The notes: generated by a model from the sequence alone, not told the origin. A stretch of 64,000 nucleotides of DNA from JAFECT01 sp035551675 (GCA_035551675.1 DASZMV010000003.1:102303-166302); one strand, 5' to 3'; counted from the first letter of the stretch, positions 54,569-63,658 are shown. Translations and numbers: made by a program.

Positions 54569-55123
54569 ATGACGCCGTCCTCCCATTCTTTTGCGCTGGA
54601 GCTTTCGCAACGGACCATCGCGCTGGTGGGCCTGATGGGCGTGGGCAAGTCGAGCGTGGGCCGCCGGCTCGCCAAGACCCTGGAGATGCCATTCCACGAC
54701 GCCGACGAGGAGATCGAGCGCGCCGCCCAGCGCACCGTCTCGGAGATCTTCCAGGACCTGGGCGAGACCCAGTTCCGCGACGGCGAGCATCGGGTGATCG
54801 CGCGCCTGCTGGCCGGGCCGCCGCACGTGCTGGCCACCGGCGGCGGCGCGTTCCTGCACGCGAAGACGCGCACGGTGATGAAAGAAAACGCTGTCACCGT
54901 CTGGCTGAAGGCGGACCTGGAGCTCCTGGCCCAGCGCGTGGCGCGGCGCGACACCCGGCCCCTGTTACGCGGCAAGGACCCGATCGAGGTGCTGCGCGTC
55001 CAGGCCGAAGCGCGTTATCCCGTCTATGCGGAGGCGGACCTGACCGTCGACTGCGGCGACGGCTCGCACCAGGCGGCGGTGGCCGCGATCATCCAGGCGC
55101 TGGAGGAACGGCGAAAGATATGA
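54569..55123 (+). CDS. aroK: Shikimate kinase
   Basis: A 184-residue kinase of the shikimate pathway. The P-loop is LVGLMGVGKSSVGRRLAK; the shikimate site includes DADEEIER and ETQFRDGEHRVI; ATGGGAFLHAKTR is the conserved GGG motif, and TRPLLRGKDP is the lid arginine. The start is ATG at 54569; the frame is open upstream over the neighbouring gene. It overlaps aroB by 4 bases. Confidence 0.96.
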   Translation: MTPSSHSFALELSQRTIALVGLMGVGKSSVGRRLAKTLEMPFHDADEEIERAAQRTVSEIFQDLGETQFRDGEHRVIARLLAGPPHVLATGGGAFLHAKTRTVMKENAVTVWLKADLELLAQRVARRDTRPLLRGKDPIEVLRVQAEARYPVYAEADLTVDCGDGSHQAAVAAIIQALEERRKI

Positions 55124-56241
55124 GCGGCGAACGCGTCATCGAAGTCGCGGGCGAGGGCTTCCGCTCCTACGAGGTGCGCGTGGGGCCGGGCCTGATCGCC
55201 GACGCCGGCGGCCACATCGCGCCGCTGCTGGCGAACCGGCGCACGGTCGTGATCACCGATGCGACGGTGGCGCCGCTGCACCTCGATCGCCTGCGGACGG
55301 CGCTGGCGCGCGCAAGTATCGACGTGGCTGCGCACGTGATCCCCGCGGGAGAAGCGTCGAAGTCGTTCGGTGAGCTGGAAAGACTGTGCGACCGGCTGCT
55401 GGCGGAGAACCTCGACCGCAGGGACGTGATCGTCGCGCTTGGCGGCGGGGTGGTCGGCGACCTCGCAGGGTTCGCGGCGGCGATCGTGAAGCGCGGCGTC
55501 GACTTCGTGCAGATTCCCACCACCCTGTTGGCCCAGGTCGATTCGTCCGTCGGCGGAAAGACCGCGATCGATACGCCGCGCGGCAAGAACCTGATCGGCG
55601 CTTTCTGGCAGCCGCGGCTGGTGCTCTGCGATCTCGACGCGCTGTCGACTCTGCCCGAGCGCGAGATGCGGGCCGGTTATGCCGAGGTGCTGAAATACGG
55701 CCTGCTCGGCGACCGCGACTTCTTCGAATTTCTCGAACGCGACGCCGGCCGGGTGCTGGCGCTCGACCCTGAAGCGCTCATTCGCGCGGTGGCGCACAGC
55801 GTCGAGATGAAGGCGGTGATCGTGGGCGAGGACGCGCGCGAGGCCGGCAAGCGGGCCCTGCTCAATCTCGGCCACACCTTCGGCCATGCGCTGGAGGCGG
55901 AAACCGGTTTCGGCGACGGGCTGCTGCACGGCGAGGCCGTGGCGCTCGGCTGCGCCATGGCCTTCCGTTTTTCCTCGGCCCAGGGACTTTGCCCGCCGGA
56001 AGACACGCGGCGCGCGGAATCCGCGATCGCGGCGGCGGGGCTGCCGATCCTGCTCGACCAGGCGCCGGGGGCGCCGTTTTCGGCGGAGCGGCTGATCGGC
56101 CACATGCTGCAGGACAAGAAATCCGAAGGCGGCTCGCTCGTCTTCGTGCTGGCCCGCGCGATCGGCCAGGCCTTCGTCGCCCGCGACGTCGACGCCGCCG
56201 CGGTTCGCGACCATCTCATCAAGGAGGGCGCACGGCCATGA
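55120..56241 (+). CDS. aroB: 3-dehydroquinate synthase
   Basis: A 373-residue NAD-dependent enzyme that closes the ring of DAHP in the shikimate pathway. The NAD and phosphate sites include VALGGGVVGDLAGFAAAIVK, QIPTTLLAQVDSSVGGKTAI and GKNLIGAFWQP. Metal ligands are in AEVLKYGLLG and LNLGHTFGHALEAETGFGD with LLHGEAVALG. The start ATG at 55120 overlaps the aroK stop (ATGA), and its own stop overlaps the next gene likewise. aroK-aroB-CNNM transporter form a coupled three-gene operon. Confidence 0.97.
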   Translation: MSGERVIEVAGEGFRSYEVRVGPGLIADAGGHIAPLLANRRTVVITDATVAPLHLDRLRTALARASIDVAAHVIPAGEASKSFGELERLCDRLLAENLDRRDVIVALGGGVVGDLAGFAAAIVKRGVDFVQIPTTLLAQVDSSVGGKTAIDTPRGKNLIGAFWQPRLVLCDLDALSTLPEREMRAGYAEVLKYGLLGDRDFFEFLERDAGRVLALDPEALIRAVAHSVEMKAVIVGEDAREAGKRALLNLGHTFGHALEAETGFGDGLLHGEAVALGCAMAFRFSSAQGLCPPEDTRRAESAIAAAGLPILLDQAPGAPFSAERLIGHMLQDKKSEGGSLVFVLARAIGQAFVARDVDAAAVRDHLIKEGARP

Positions 56242-57533
56242 CCGTAGCCATGCTGGGCGTAGCACCGCTGATTCTGGTGCTGCTGTTCATTTCCGCAACC
56301 TTCTCCGCGGCGGAGACGGCGATGACCGGCGCGAGCCGCGGGCGCATGCACCAACTCGAGCGCGACGGCGACCGCGCCGCGCGGCGCGTGAACGGCCTGT
56401 TGGCCGATCGAGAGAGCATGATCGGCGCGGTGCTGCTGGGTCAGAACCTGATCAACATCCTGTCCGCGACCCTGGTCGGCCAGGTGTTCGAGAGCGCACT
56501 GCGCAAGCCGTGGAACGTGATCGTCTCGACCGTGGTGATGACCGGCCTGGTCTTCGTCTTCGCCGAGGTGCTGCCCAAGACCCTGGCGATCACCCAATCC
56601 GACGACGTTGCGCGGGCCTTGTCGATTCCCACCGCGTTCACCGTGCGCGTGTTGCAGCCGTTCCTGTTCACGGTGCAGTGGGTGGTGCGCAAGACGCTGC
56701 GCTTGTTCGGCGCCAAGGTCGACATGGAGACCGACGTGCTGGCCGCCCACGAGGAGATCCGGGGCGCGGTGGAGTTCCACCACGCCGAAGGCTCCGTCGA
56801 ACGGCGCGACCGCAACATGTTCCGCGGCGTGCTCGACCTCGCCGAACGCGACGTGAACCAGGTCATGGTTCACCGCAAGAACATCTCCATGCTCGACGCC
56901 GACCTCGACGCGCCGACCCTGATCGAACAGGCGCTGGAGATCGGCCACACCCGCATTCCGCTCTATCGCGACAATCCCGAGAACGTGGTCGCGGTGCTGC
57001 ACGCCCGCGACCTGATGCAGGCGCTGGCCCGCGCCGAAGGCCGCCTGGACCAGATCGACATTCCCGCGGTGGCGCGCGAGCCCTGGTTCATCCCCGAAAC
57101 CACCAGCCTGAAGGGTCAGCTGAACGCCTTCCTGAAGGCGCAGAACCACTTCGCCCTGGTGGTCGACGAGTACGGCGCCCTGATGGGCCTGGTGACGCTC
57201 GAGGACATCCTCGAGGAGATCGTGGGCGAGATCGAGGACGAGCACGACGCGTCGCTGCCCGGACTGACGCGCCAGCCGGATGGATCGGTGCACGTGGACG
57301 GGACGCTGCCGATCCGCGACCTCAACCGCGCGATGGACTGGGACCTGCCCGACGACGAGGCGGTCACCGTCGCGGGCCTGGTCATTCACGAGGCCCAGAC
57401 CATCCCCGATCCGGGCCAGACCTTCATCTTCTATGACCACCGCTTCCAGGTGCTGCGCCGCCAGCGAAACCAGATCACCGCCCTGCGCGTCTCGGCCCCG
57501 CTCGCTTCCGAAGGGAATAGCGACCTTGAATGA
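56238..57533 (+). CDS. CNNM/CorC-type transporter (DUF21-CBS-HlyC)
   Basis: A 431-residue membrane protein. The DUF21 domain has about four transmembrane segments (LILVLLFISATFSAAETAMT) with the ETAMTGAS motif and VFVFAEVLPKTLAI. Two CBS repeats follow (VNQVMVHRKNISML; HFALVVDEYGALMGLVTLED), then a CorC_HlyC domain (HVDGTLPIRDLNRAMDWDLP). Family members export or take up magnesium or related cations; some are named haemolysin for historical reasons. It is coupled to aroB by a 4-base overlap. Confidence 0.93.
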   Translation: MTVAMLGVAPLILVLLFISATFSAAETAMTGASRGRMHQLERDGDRAARRVNGLLADRESMIGAVLLGQNLINILSATLVGQVFESALRKPWNVIVSTVVMTGLVFVFAEVLPKTLAITQSDDVARALSIPTAFTVRVLQPFLFTVQWVVRKTLRLFGAKVDMETDVLAAHEEIRGAVEFHHAEGSVERRDRNMFRGVLDLAERDVNQVMVHRKNISMLDADLDAPTLIEQALEIGHTRIPLYRDNPENVVAVLHARDLMQALARAEGRLDQIDIPAVAREPWFIPETTSLKGQLNAFLKAQNHFALVVDEYGALMGLVTLEDILEEIVGEIEDEHDASLPGLTRQPDGSVHVDGTLPIRDLNRAMDWDLPDDEAVTVAGLVIHEAQTIPDPGQTFIFYDHRFQVLRRQRNQITALRVSAPLASEGNSDLE

Positions 57534-57764
57534 TGCGCGCCGCCGCTGTGGCGCGCCTGATTCGATGCGCAACAATTATGGTCTCGTGGCGGTTGATCGA
57601 GCGCGCACGGAGAAGGTGTGGCCGTAAAACCTCACGGCTGTTCAGTAGAGGTTTGTGACAGCCTTTGTCATAGGGATGAAGGACAACCGTCATGATGGCC
57701 CGCTACGTCGCCCGGGATACCGCAGTCCTTTCGGGGACAGGGGCTAACTCAAGGACTCTCTCGT

Positions 57765-59147
57765 ATGACCGTCAAAACCTCGCTGTTGCGCGGCGTTGCC
57801 TATGGCTCGCTGATCGCCGTGGCCCTGGGCGCCGCCGCCCACGCCGCCCCCGCCAAGAAGCACCATCGCGCCCACCACCACCACGCGGCGATGATGGCCA
57901 GTCCGAACGCCGACCTCGCCCAGGAAGTGGCTGAGCTCCGCGCGGAAGTCGGCAACCTGAAGGGCGCCGTCGCCCAGGCCAACGCCAACGCGCAGCAGTC
58001 CGCGCAAGCCGCCGCCGCCGCTCAGGAGCAGGCGCAGGCCGCCTCGGCCCAGTCGCAGGCCTCGGCCGACGACATCAAGCGCGTGCCGGGCATCATCGAC
58101 GAAGACGTCAAGAAGTCGATTCCGAAGCCGAAGCCCTCGTGGGCCGACAACACCTCGGTGCACGGCACGGTCTTCGCCGACCTGTCCCACATCAAGCAGA
58201 CGTCGAACGGCACGGAGCAGGCTCCGTCGGGCACCGGCTTCGACATCAAGCGGATGTACATCGGCATCGATCACAAGTTTAACGATGTCTTCTCCGCCAA
58301 CCTGACCACAGACTTCCAGTACTCGTCGGGCGTGTCGGCCACCGAACTCTACGTCAAGAAAGCCTACCTGCAGGCCAAGCTGTCGGACGCATTGGTGATC
58401 CGCGCCGGTTCGGCGGACCTGCCCTGGATTCCCTTCGTCGAAGACCTCTACGGCTACCGCTACGTTGAAAACACCCTGATCGACCGCACCAAGTTCGGCA
58501 CCTCGGCCGACTGGGGCCTGCACGCCGGCGGTAAGCTCGGCGGCGGCCTGTTCAACTACGCGGTGTCGGTCGTCGACGGCGCCGGCTACAAGGCTCCGGG
58601 CACCGGCGGCGCCAACCCGACGGTCGGCCGCTCGCAGCGGATGGACATCGAAGGCCGCGCCAACCTGAACTGGGACGGCTTCGTCCTGGGCGTCGGCGGC
58701 TACGACGGCGACCTCGGCAAGGACGTGGTCGGCACCGTGGTTCACCACCACGCTTCGCGCTTCGACGCGGTCGCCGCCTACGTGAATCCGAAGTGGCGCG
58801 CCGGTGTCGAATACTTCTCGGCGACGAACTGGAATAACGTGACCACCACCGCGACCGACAAGTCCTCGGGCGAATCAGTCTGGGGTTCGTTCAAGTTCAT
58901 GCCGGAGTTCGGCGTGTTCGGCCGCTACGACTGGGTCGACCCGACCAAGAACTCGGCGCCGACCAAGCGCGACCACTACTACAACCTCGGCCTGAGCTGG
59001 GAGCCGGCGCAGATCGTCGACATCTCGCTGGTCTACAAGCGTGACAACGTGACCAACGGCACGCTGGCGACCTCGAACGGCACGATCGGCGGCAGCCACT
59101 CCGGCGACTACGACGAAGTCGGCCTGTTCGCTCAGTACAAGTGGTAA
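57765..59147 (+). CDS. Outer-membrane porin, phosphate-selective O/P-like
   Basis: A 460-residue outer-membrane beta-barrel. The signal peptide is VKTSLLRGVAYGSLIAVALG ending near AAHA. A His-rich stretch (KKHHRAHHHHAAMM) and an Ala/Gln coiled coil (residues about 50-105) precede the barrel, which begins near TSVHGTVFADLSHIKQ and ends with the C-terminal YKW typical of porins. Alternating aromatic beta strands and FDIKRMYIGIDHKFNDVFSA resemble the OprO/OprP family. It is convergent with a phosphonate/phosphate-type ABC transporter, which makes an anion substrate plausible. It is followed by a strong terminator. Confidence 0.82.
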   Translation: MTVKTSLLRGVAYGSLIAVALGAAAHAAPAKKHHRAHHHHAAMMASPNADLAQEVAELRAEVGNLKGAVAQANANAQQSAQAAAAAQEQAQAASAQSQASADDIKRVPGIIDEDVKKSIPKPKPSWADNTSVHGTVFADLSHIKQTSNGTEQAPSGTGFDIKRMYIGIDHKFNDVFSANLTTDFQYSSGVSATELYVKKAYLQAKLSDALVIRAGSADLPWIPFVEDLYGYRYVENTLIDRTKFGTSADWGLHAGGKLGGGLFNYAVSVVDGAGYKAPGTGGANPTVGRSQRMDIEGRANLNWDGFVLGVGGYDGDLGKDVVGTVVHHHASRFDAVAAYVNPKWRAGVEYFSATNWNNVTTTATDKSSGESVWGSFKFMPEFGVFGRYDWVDPTKNSAPTKRDHYYNLGLSWEPAQIVDISLVYKRDNVTNGTLATSNGTIGGSHSGDYDEVGLFAQYKW

Positions 59148-59183
59148 TCCTCTCTCACCACTGATCGGTGACCGAACTAAGGT

Positions 59184-59217
59184 AGGGCCGCGTCGCAAGA
59201 CGCGGCCCTTTCCTTTT
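59184..59217 (+). terminator. Intrinsic terminator after the porin gene
   Basis: Perfect 11-bp stem AGGGCCGCGTC / GACGCGGCCCT with the loop GCAA at 59184-59209, followed by the T-rich TTCCTTTTG. It lies 36 bases beyond the porin stop. Confidence 0.9.
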
Positions 59218-59341
59218 GCGGATTACAGGGTTCGCGTGGCGATCGTTCCCGGGCGGGCCGGAGCGCATGCGCCTCTTGGCCGCCATCGAAGACGCAGACT
59301 CGATTTCAGGCGCCGCCGAGACCTGCGGCCTGACCTGTCGG
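59216..59341 (+). pseudogene. Remnant of a ModE-type winged-helix N-terminal domain
   Basis: A short open stretch reads GGPERMRLLAAIEDADSISG followed by AAETCGLTCRAS. This matches the ModE N-terminal helix-turn-helix pattern (P-R-x-x-LL-x-x-I ... SIS-x-A-x-x-x-G-hydrophobic). The wing and the rest of the protein are missing; translation beyond about residue 45 is low-complexity Ser/Arg/Ala. It begins in the tail of the porin terminator with no ribosome site. It is best read as a truncated, non-functional regulator gene, cut at the phnE end by the direct repeat at 59342-59370. Confidence 0.45.
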
Positions 59342-59370
59342 GCGTCAGGTCAGGTGAGCGTCAGGTCAGG
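59342..59370. repeat. Direct repeat GCGTCAGGTCAGG at the phnE 3' end
   Basis: Two copies of GCGTCAGGTCAGG at 59342-59354 and 59358-59370. The second copy contains the phnE stop codon. It may mark the scar of a deletion or duplication that truncated the ModE-type gene. Confidence 0.7.
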
Positions 59371-60170
59371 CGCTTGCGCATCAGCTGCGAGAGCGTGTCG
59401 ATCGCCGTCACTGCGACGACGATGACCACCGCGATCATCGAAACCTCGCGGTAGGCAAAGGCCTGCAGATTCTCGAACAGCAGCTGGCCGATGCCGCCGG
59501 CGCCGATGAGGCCGAGGATGGTCGCGGAGCGGGCGTTGGATTCGAATCGATACAGGCCGTACGACGTCCACAGCGGCCCCACCTGCGGAATCACCCCCCA
59601 CAGCACCTCGTGAAAGCGCGTGGCGCCGGTGGCTCGCACGCCCTCGATGGGCCCCGGCTCGACCGCCTCGACCGCTTCCGAAAACAACTTTCCCAGCACG
59701 CCGCCGGTGTTGAGCGCCAGCGCCATCACGCCCGCGAAGGGGCTCAGCCCTACCGCGACGGTGAAGAAGACGCCGATGACCAGGTCCGGCACCGCGCGCA
59801 TGGCGTTGAGCAACCAGCGCATCGGCTGCACGATCCAGAACGGCGCGATGTTGCGCGAGGCGAGCAGGCCCATCGGGATCGCAATCACCACTGCGAGGAA
59901 GGTGCCCCACAGCGCCATCTCGATGGTGAGCCACATGGCCTTGGCGTAGACCGCCCAGTTCGCCCAATCCGGACGCGTGAAGTCGGCGCCGTAGGTCCGC
60001 ATGTTCTCGGAATTGCGGAACAGCAGCGTGGCCTTGAACATCTCGGTCGGCATGAAGCCGATGACGAGCACGGCCGCGATGCCGCCCCACAGCAAGAGGT
60101 CGAACACGCGGGCGCCGAGCGCACGGGTCGGCGGCGGAGGCGGCGCGGAGGGGATGGCGGGCGAGGTCAC
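59361..60170 (-). CDS. phnE: Phosphonate/phosphate-type ABC transporter permease
   Basis: A 269-residue inner-membrane permease with about six transmembrane helices. The ATPase-coupling EAA-type loop is VEAVEPGPIEGVRATGATRF, followed by HEVLWGVIPQVGPLW. The sequence ASRNIAPFWIVQPMRWLLNA and SNARSATILGLIGAGGIGQL are characteristic of PhnE. It is last in the phnC-phnD-phnE operon and its start overlaps phnD by 4 bases. Confidence 0.92.
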   Translation of the reverse strand: MTSPAIPSAPPPPPTRALGARVFDLLLWGGIAAVLVIGFMPTEMFKATLLFRNSENMRTYGADFTRPDWANWAVYAKAMWLTIEMALWGTFLAVVIAIPMGLLASRNIAPFWIVQPMRWLLNAMRAVPDLVIGVFFTVAVGLSPFAGVMALALNTGGVLGKLFSEAVEAVEPGPIEGVRATGATRFHEVLWGVIPQVGPLWTSYGLYRFESNARSATILGLIGAGGIGQLLFENLQAFAYREVSMIAVVIVVAVTAIDTLSQLMRKRLT

Positions 60171-61228
60171 TTCGACGCGGGCGCCGGAACTGAATCAACG
60201 GCGGGCGCGGCGGTCGGCTGGGCGCCGGCGGCGACCTTTTCCTGCTGGATGTCGGCGAGTTCGGCTTGCGCCGCCTTCACGTCGGTGTCCTTGTGGGCGT
60301 TCCTCGCCGCGATGAGCTTCTCGGTCGCCTCCATTTCGCGCACAGGCAGCAGGAAGCTGTCATCGGCGGGCTGGAAGCGGCCGAAGTGCAGCGACGCCAG
60401 GATCTTCCGCTGGCGCTCGCCCTCGGCGCCCGGCGCCGAGCCGTAGCTCAAAAAGAACGAGCGCAGCTTTTCCTTGATCTGCGGGTCGAGGTCCTTGCGC
60501 CAGACCACCGGGTCTTCCGGCAGGCGCGGCGAGGTCCAGATCACCTTCACCTTGGCGGCGATGTCCGGACGCGACGCTTTCAGCATGGTGATGGCGGTCG
60601 AGTTGTTGGTCGCCGCATCGACCACGCCGTTGGCCACCGAAAACAGGTTGGCCTGGTGGTTGGCCGAACGCACCGTGCGGAAGCAGGTCTGCGGGTCGAT
60701 GTTCCTGGGTCCGAACAGATAGGTCATGGGCGCCAGCGTGCCCGAAGTCGAGCGCGCGTCGCCGAGGCCGAAGGACAGGGACCGGTCGCACGTCAACAGG
60801 CGATCGAGCGTGATGCCGCTGTTGGCGTTCACGATGATCACCGAGTTGTAGCCGCTGACCCCCGGGGTCGGATCGGTGGAGTGAGCGAACACTTCGCCGC
60901 CGCCGCGGCGCACCGCCTCCAGCCCCGACAGGTTGGAGAACCAGCCGAGCTGAACCTGTTTGAACCGCATCGCCTCGATCAGGGCGGTGTAGTCCGACGC
61001 GAAGTACGGCTTGATGTTCAGGCCGGTCTGCTTGCGCATGTCGCTTAGGAACGGCGCCCATTCCTTCTCGAGATTCTGTGAGTTCTCGGTCGAGAGGATC
61101 GAGAAGTTGATCACCTGCGGATTGTTGGAGTCGCCGTTCTGGCAGCCGCTCAAGGCGAGACCGGACAGCGAAAGACCCAAGGCGGCGATCGCCGCCAGCG
61201 CCCATCGGCGCAGCCTGTGTTCAGTCAC
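60167..61228 (-). CDS. phnD: Phosphonate/phosphate-type substrate-binding lipoprotein
   Basis: A 353-residue periplasmic binding protein. The signal peptide ends in a lipobox (GLALSGCQNG), so it is a membrane-tethered lipoprotein. The PhnD pattern is seen in TALIEAMRFKQVQLGWFSNL, FAHSTDPTPGVSGYNSVIIV, SFGLGDARSTSGTLAPMTYL and IWTSPRLPEDPVVWRKDLD. The C-terminus carries an Ala/Pro/Gln-rich tail. The ligand could be phosphonate, phosphite or phosphate. It overlaps phnC and phnE by 4 bases each. Confidence 0.92.
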   Translation of the reverse strand: MTEHRLRRWALAAIAALGLSLSGLALSGCQNGDSNNPQVINFSILSTENSQNLEKEWAPFLSDMRKQTGLNIKPYFASDYTALIEAMRFKQVQLGWFSNLSGLEAVRRGGGEVFAHSTDPTPGVSGYNSVIIVNANSGITLDRLLTCDRSLSFGLGDARSTSGTLAPMTYLFGPRNIDPQTCFRTVRSANHQANLFSVANGVVDAATNNSTAITMLKASRPDIAAKVKVIWTSPRLPEDPVVWRKDLDPQIKEKLRSFFLSYGSAPGAEGERQRKILASLHFGRFQPADDSFLLPVREMEATEKLIAARNAHKDTDVKAAQAELADIQQEKVAAGAQPTAAPAVDSVPAPASK

Positions 61229-62076
61229 CGGATCGATCCTTCCCAGAACGCGTCCTCGATTTCGGGACCATAGATTTCGACGAGCTTATCGTGTTTGAGC
61301 CCGGTCGCCGGACCGTCGTAGACCAGCTTGCCGCCCTGCAGCGCGAGGATGCGGTCGCAATAGCGCAGCGCATAGTCCACCTGGTGCAGGGTGACGATCA
61401 CCGCCACCCCGTCCTGTTGGTTCAGCTCGACCAAGAGATCCATCACCCGGCGCGCCGACACCGGATCGAGCGAGGCGATTGGCTCGTCCGCCAGCACCGC
61501 CTTGGCGCCCTGGACGATGGCGCGCGCGATGGCGCCGCGCTGCTGCTGACCGCCGGAGAGTTGCGAGGCGCGCTGGCCCGCGAAGTCGGCGACGCCGACA
61601 CGCTGCAGCGCAGCCATGGCCTTCGCTTTCTCCGCCGCCGGCCAACGGCCGAGCACCCCGGCGAAGCGACCGTAGCGGCCGAGGCCGCCCAGCATGACGT
61701 TGGTGAACAGGCTGAGCCGACCGACCAGGTTGAACTGCTGGAAGATGAAGCCGAGCGAGGCGCGCGCCTTGCGCACCTGGCCGGAGACGCGACCGTTCTT
61801 CTGCACCGTCAGACCGAAGGCCTCGATCCGGCTCTCGCGGCGGTCGAGCACGACCAGGCCGGAGATGGCGCGAAGCAGGGTCGACTTGCCGGAGCCCGAC
61901 GGGCCGATCAGGCCCACCATCTCGCCGGGGGCGACCTCGAAGGAAACCTGGTCCAGCGCCAGGCGCTTGCCGTAGGCCTTGGAGGCGGCATGGACGAAGG
62001 CGGCCGGGATTGGCGCTGTCGCGGACGTCGATCCCACGCTCGAATCCTCCCCCTGCGGCGATTTGGAATCGCCCAC
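61225..62076 (-). CDS. phnC: Phosphonate/phosphate-type ABC transporter ATP-binding protein
   Basis: A 283-residue ATPase. Walker A is IGPSGSGKSTLLRAI, the Q-loop FIFQQFNLVGRLSLFTNVML is PhnC-like, the signature is QLSGGQQQRGAIARAIVQ, Walker B is VLADEPIASLDPVSAR and the switch histidine is in VTLHQVDYALRYC. The first 25 residues form a non-conserved extension; a later start is possible but no better ATG is present. It is first in the phnCDE operon. No C-P lyase genes follow. Confidence 0.93.
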   Translation of the reverse strand: MGDSKSPQGEDSSVGSTSATAPIPAAFVHAASKAYGKRLALDQVSFEVAPGEMVGLIGPSGSGKSTLLRAISGLVVLDRRESRIEAFGLTVQKNGRVSGQVRKARASLGFIFQQFNLVGRLSLFTNVMLGGLGRYGRFAGVLGRWPAAEKAKAMAALQRVGVADFAGQRASQLSGGQQQRGAIARAIVQGAKAVLADEPIASLDPVSARRVMDLLVELNQQDGVAVIVTLHQVDYALRYCDRILALQGGKLVYDGPATGLKHDKLVEIYGPEIEDAFWEGSIR

Positions 62077-62313
62077 GCGGGCGACGGTTTTATGACGATC
62101 CGGGCCCGGAAATCCACGGAATCCGGCCGGTTACGGGAATCGGGGTCCCGGCGGGGCCGGAGCCTGTGGATAACCGAATACGGCTGTTTACGAATCAAGG
62201 GGTTTACAGGGGGGGCCAATCCCCTTATTTGGCGCGGCTCCGGCGGACCCCGGGACACTGGAAACGCTGCTAACGCCGGTCTGGGTTCAACAACTAAACG
62301 GGGGTTGCGTGAG

Positions 62314-63558
62314 TTGTCTCACCACCATACGCCCCTGGACCTGGTCCGAAAGCGGTCCCCGGAGCGTCCGGTCGCCCTTGTGCGCCCAGACGCGGTGGCC
62401 GTAGCGGCACGCTGGTTCCAGGACAAGCTCCAAGGCGAAGTCTTCTACGCGGTCAAGGCGAACCCTTCGGCATGGGTCATCCGTACCCTGTGGGACGCCG
62501 GCATCCGTAGTTTCGACGTCGCGTCGTTGCCCGAAATCGAACGCGTCCGCGAGGTCGCGCCCGACGCCAGGCTCGCGTTCATGCACCCGGTGAAGAGCCG
62601 GGCGGCGATCAGCGCCGCCTACTTCGACCACGGCGTTCGGACCTTCGCGCTGGATACCCACGACGAGCTGGACAAGATCCTCGACGCCACCGGCGGCGCG
62701 AAGGATCTGAACCTGATGGTTCGCCTGGCGGTGGACGGCGCCAGCGCCGCCTACAGCCTCTCCGGCAAGTTCGGCTGTCCGATCGATCAGGCCCCGTCGC
62801 TTCTGCTCGCCGCGCGTCGCGCGACCAGTGAGCTGATGGGCGTCACCTTCCACGTGGGCTCCCAGTGCATGCGCCCGTCGGCTTACCAGGCGGCGATGGC
62901 CCTGGCCTCGCGCGCCCTCACCCGCGCCGGCGTGTTCGCCGATGTCGTCGACGTGGGCGGCGGCTTCCCCTCGATCTATCCGGGCATGCATCCGGCCGAT
63001 CTCGACGAGTACCTGGACGCGGTGCACCGCGGCTTCGCCGAGATGAACGTGCACGAGACCACCGAGCTGTGGGCCGAACCCGGCCGCGCCCTCGTCGCCG
63101 AAGCGTCGTCGATCCTGTGTAAGGTGGAACTGAGAAAGGGCGACGCCCTTTACCTCAACGACGGTTCCTACGGCGGCCTGTTCGACGCGACGCACGTGAA
63201 GTGGCCGTTCCCGGTGAAGCTCGTTCGCGACGGAGACATCTCGTCCGACCTCAAACCGTACCGCTTCTACGGCCCGACCTGCGACTCCATCGACATGGCG
63301 CCGGGGCCGTTCTGGCTGCCCGCCGACATGCGCGAAGGCGACTACGTCGAGATCGGCATGCTAGGCGCCTATGGCGTGGCGATGTCGACCGGCTTCAACG
63401 GCTTCGGCGATCACGAAACGGTCGAGGTGGGCGATGCGCCCATGGCCTCGATGTACGGCCTCGCGCCGCGCGCCATCCCGATGCCGCGCACCGAGGAGGA
63501 CCGCAAGGTCGTGCGCTTCTCTCGCGTCAAGGGCGGCAAGCGGCGTCGCCGCAAGTAA
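62314..63558 (+). CDS. Ornithine/lysine/carboxynorspermidine-type PLP decarboxylase (fold type III)
   Basis: A 414-residue alanine-racemase-fold decarboxylase of the eukaryotic ODC type. The PLP lysine is in FYAVKANPSAWVIRTLW; PLP-phosphate loops are VGSQCMRPS and DVGGGFPSIYPG; the substrate site has WAEPGRALVAEAS and the conserved cysteine in YGPTCDSIDM. It probably makes putrescine from ornithine. The start is taken as TTG at 62314 (SHHHTPLDL), with GGGGG 9 bases upstream; another TTG lies three codons earlier. It is followed by a hairpin and then a deoxyhypusine synthase-like gene, so a polyamine operon is likely. Confidence 0.9.
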   Translation: MSHHHTPLDLVRKRSPERPVALVRPDAVAVAARWFQDKLQGEVFYAVKANPSAWVIRTLWDAGIRSFDVASLPEIERVREVAPDARLAFMHPVKSRAAISAAYFDHGVRTFALDTHDELDKILDATGGAKDLNLMVRLAVDGASAAYSLSGKFGCPIDQAPSLLLAARRATSELMGVTFHVGSQCMRPSAYQAAMALASRALTRAGVFADVVDVGGGFPSIYPGMHPADLDEYLDAVHRGFAEMNVHETTELWAEPGRALVAEASSILCKVELRKGDALYLNDGSYGGLFDATHVKWPFPVKLVRDGDISSDLKPYRFYGPTCDSIDMAPGPFWLPADMREGDYVEIGMLGAYGVAMSTGFNGFGDHETVEVGDAPMASMYGLAPRAIPMPRTEEDRKVVRFSRVKGGKRRRRK

Positions 63559-63582
63559 TCCCGTCCACGGAACTACTGAATC

Positions 63583-63625
63583 TGCGCCGGCCCGTCGCTC
63601 CGTCCGGGCCGGCGCATTGCTTTTG
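63583..63625 (+). terminator. Hairpin between decarboxylase and DHS-like genes (terminator or attenuator)
   Basis: Perfect 12-bp stem TGCGCCGGCCCG / CGGGCCGGCGCA with a 10-base loop at 63583-63616, followed by TTGCTTTTG. It lies within the 100-base gap between the two genes, so it may reduce rather than fully stop readthrough. Confidence 0.75.
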
Positions 63626-63658
63626 CGACGGGCGCTCAGCCGTTAGGAGCTTCGAACG

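Noticed and set aside
52933..56241. Open frame of 1102 codons ahead of aroB
   Set aside because: The part before 55120 is Arg/Gly/Ala-rich shadow sequence of the genes on the opposite strand and of aroK. The aroB start with the 4-base overlap is the sensible one.
57652..57671. Pho box upstream of the porin gene (TTGTGAC-N5-TTGTCAT)
   Set aside because: The two heptamers resemble the Pho box but the spacing is one base too long and the first half matches poorly. It was not strong enough to list as a site.
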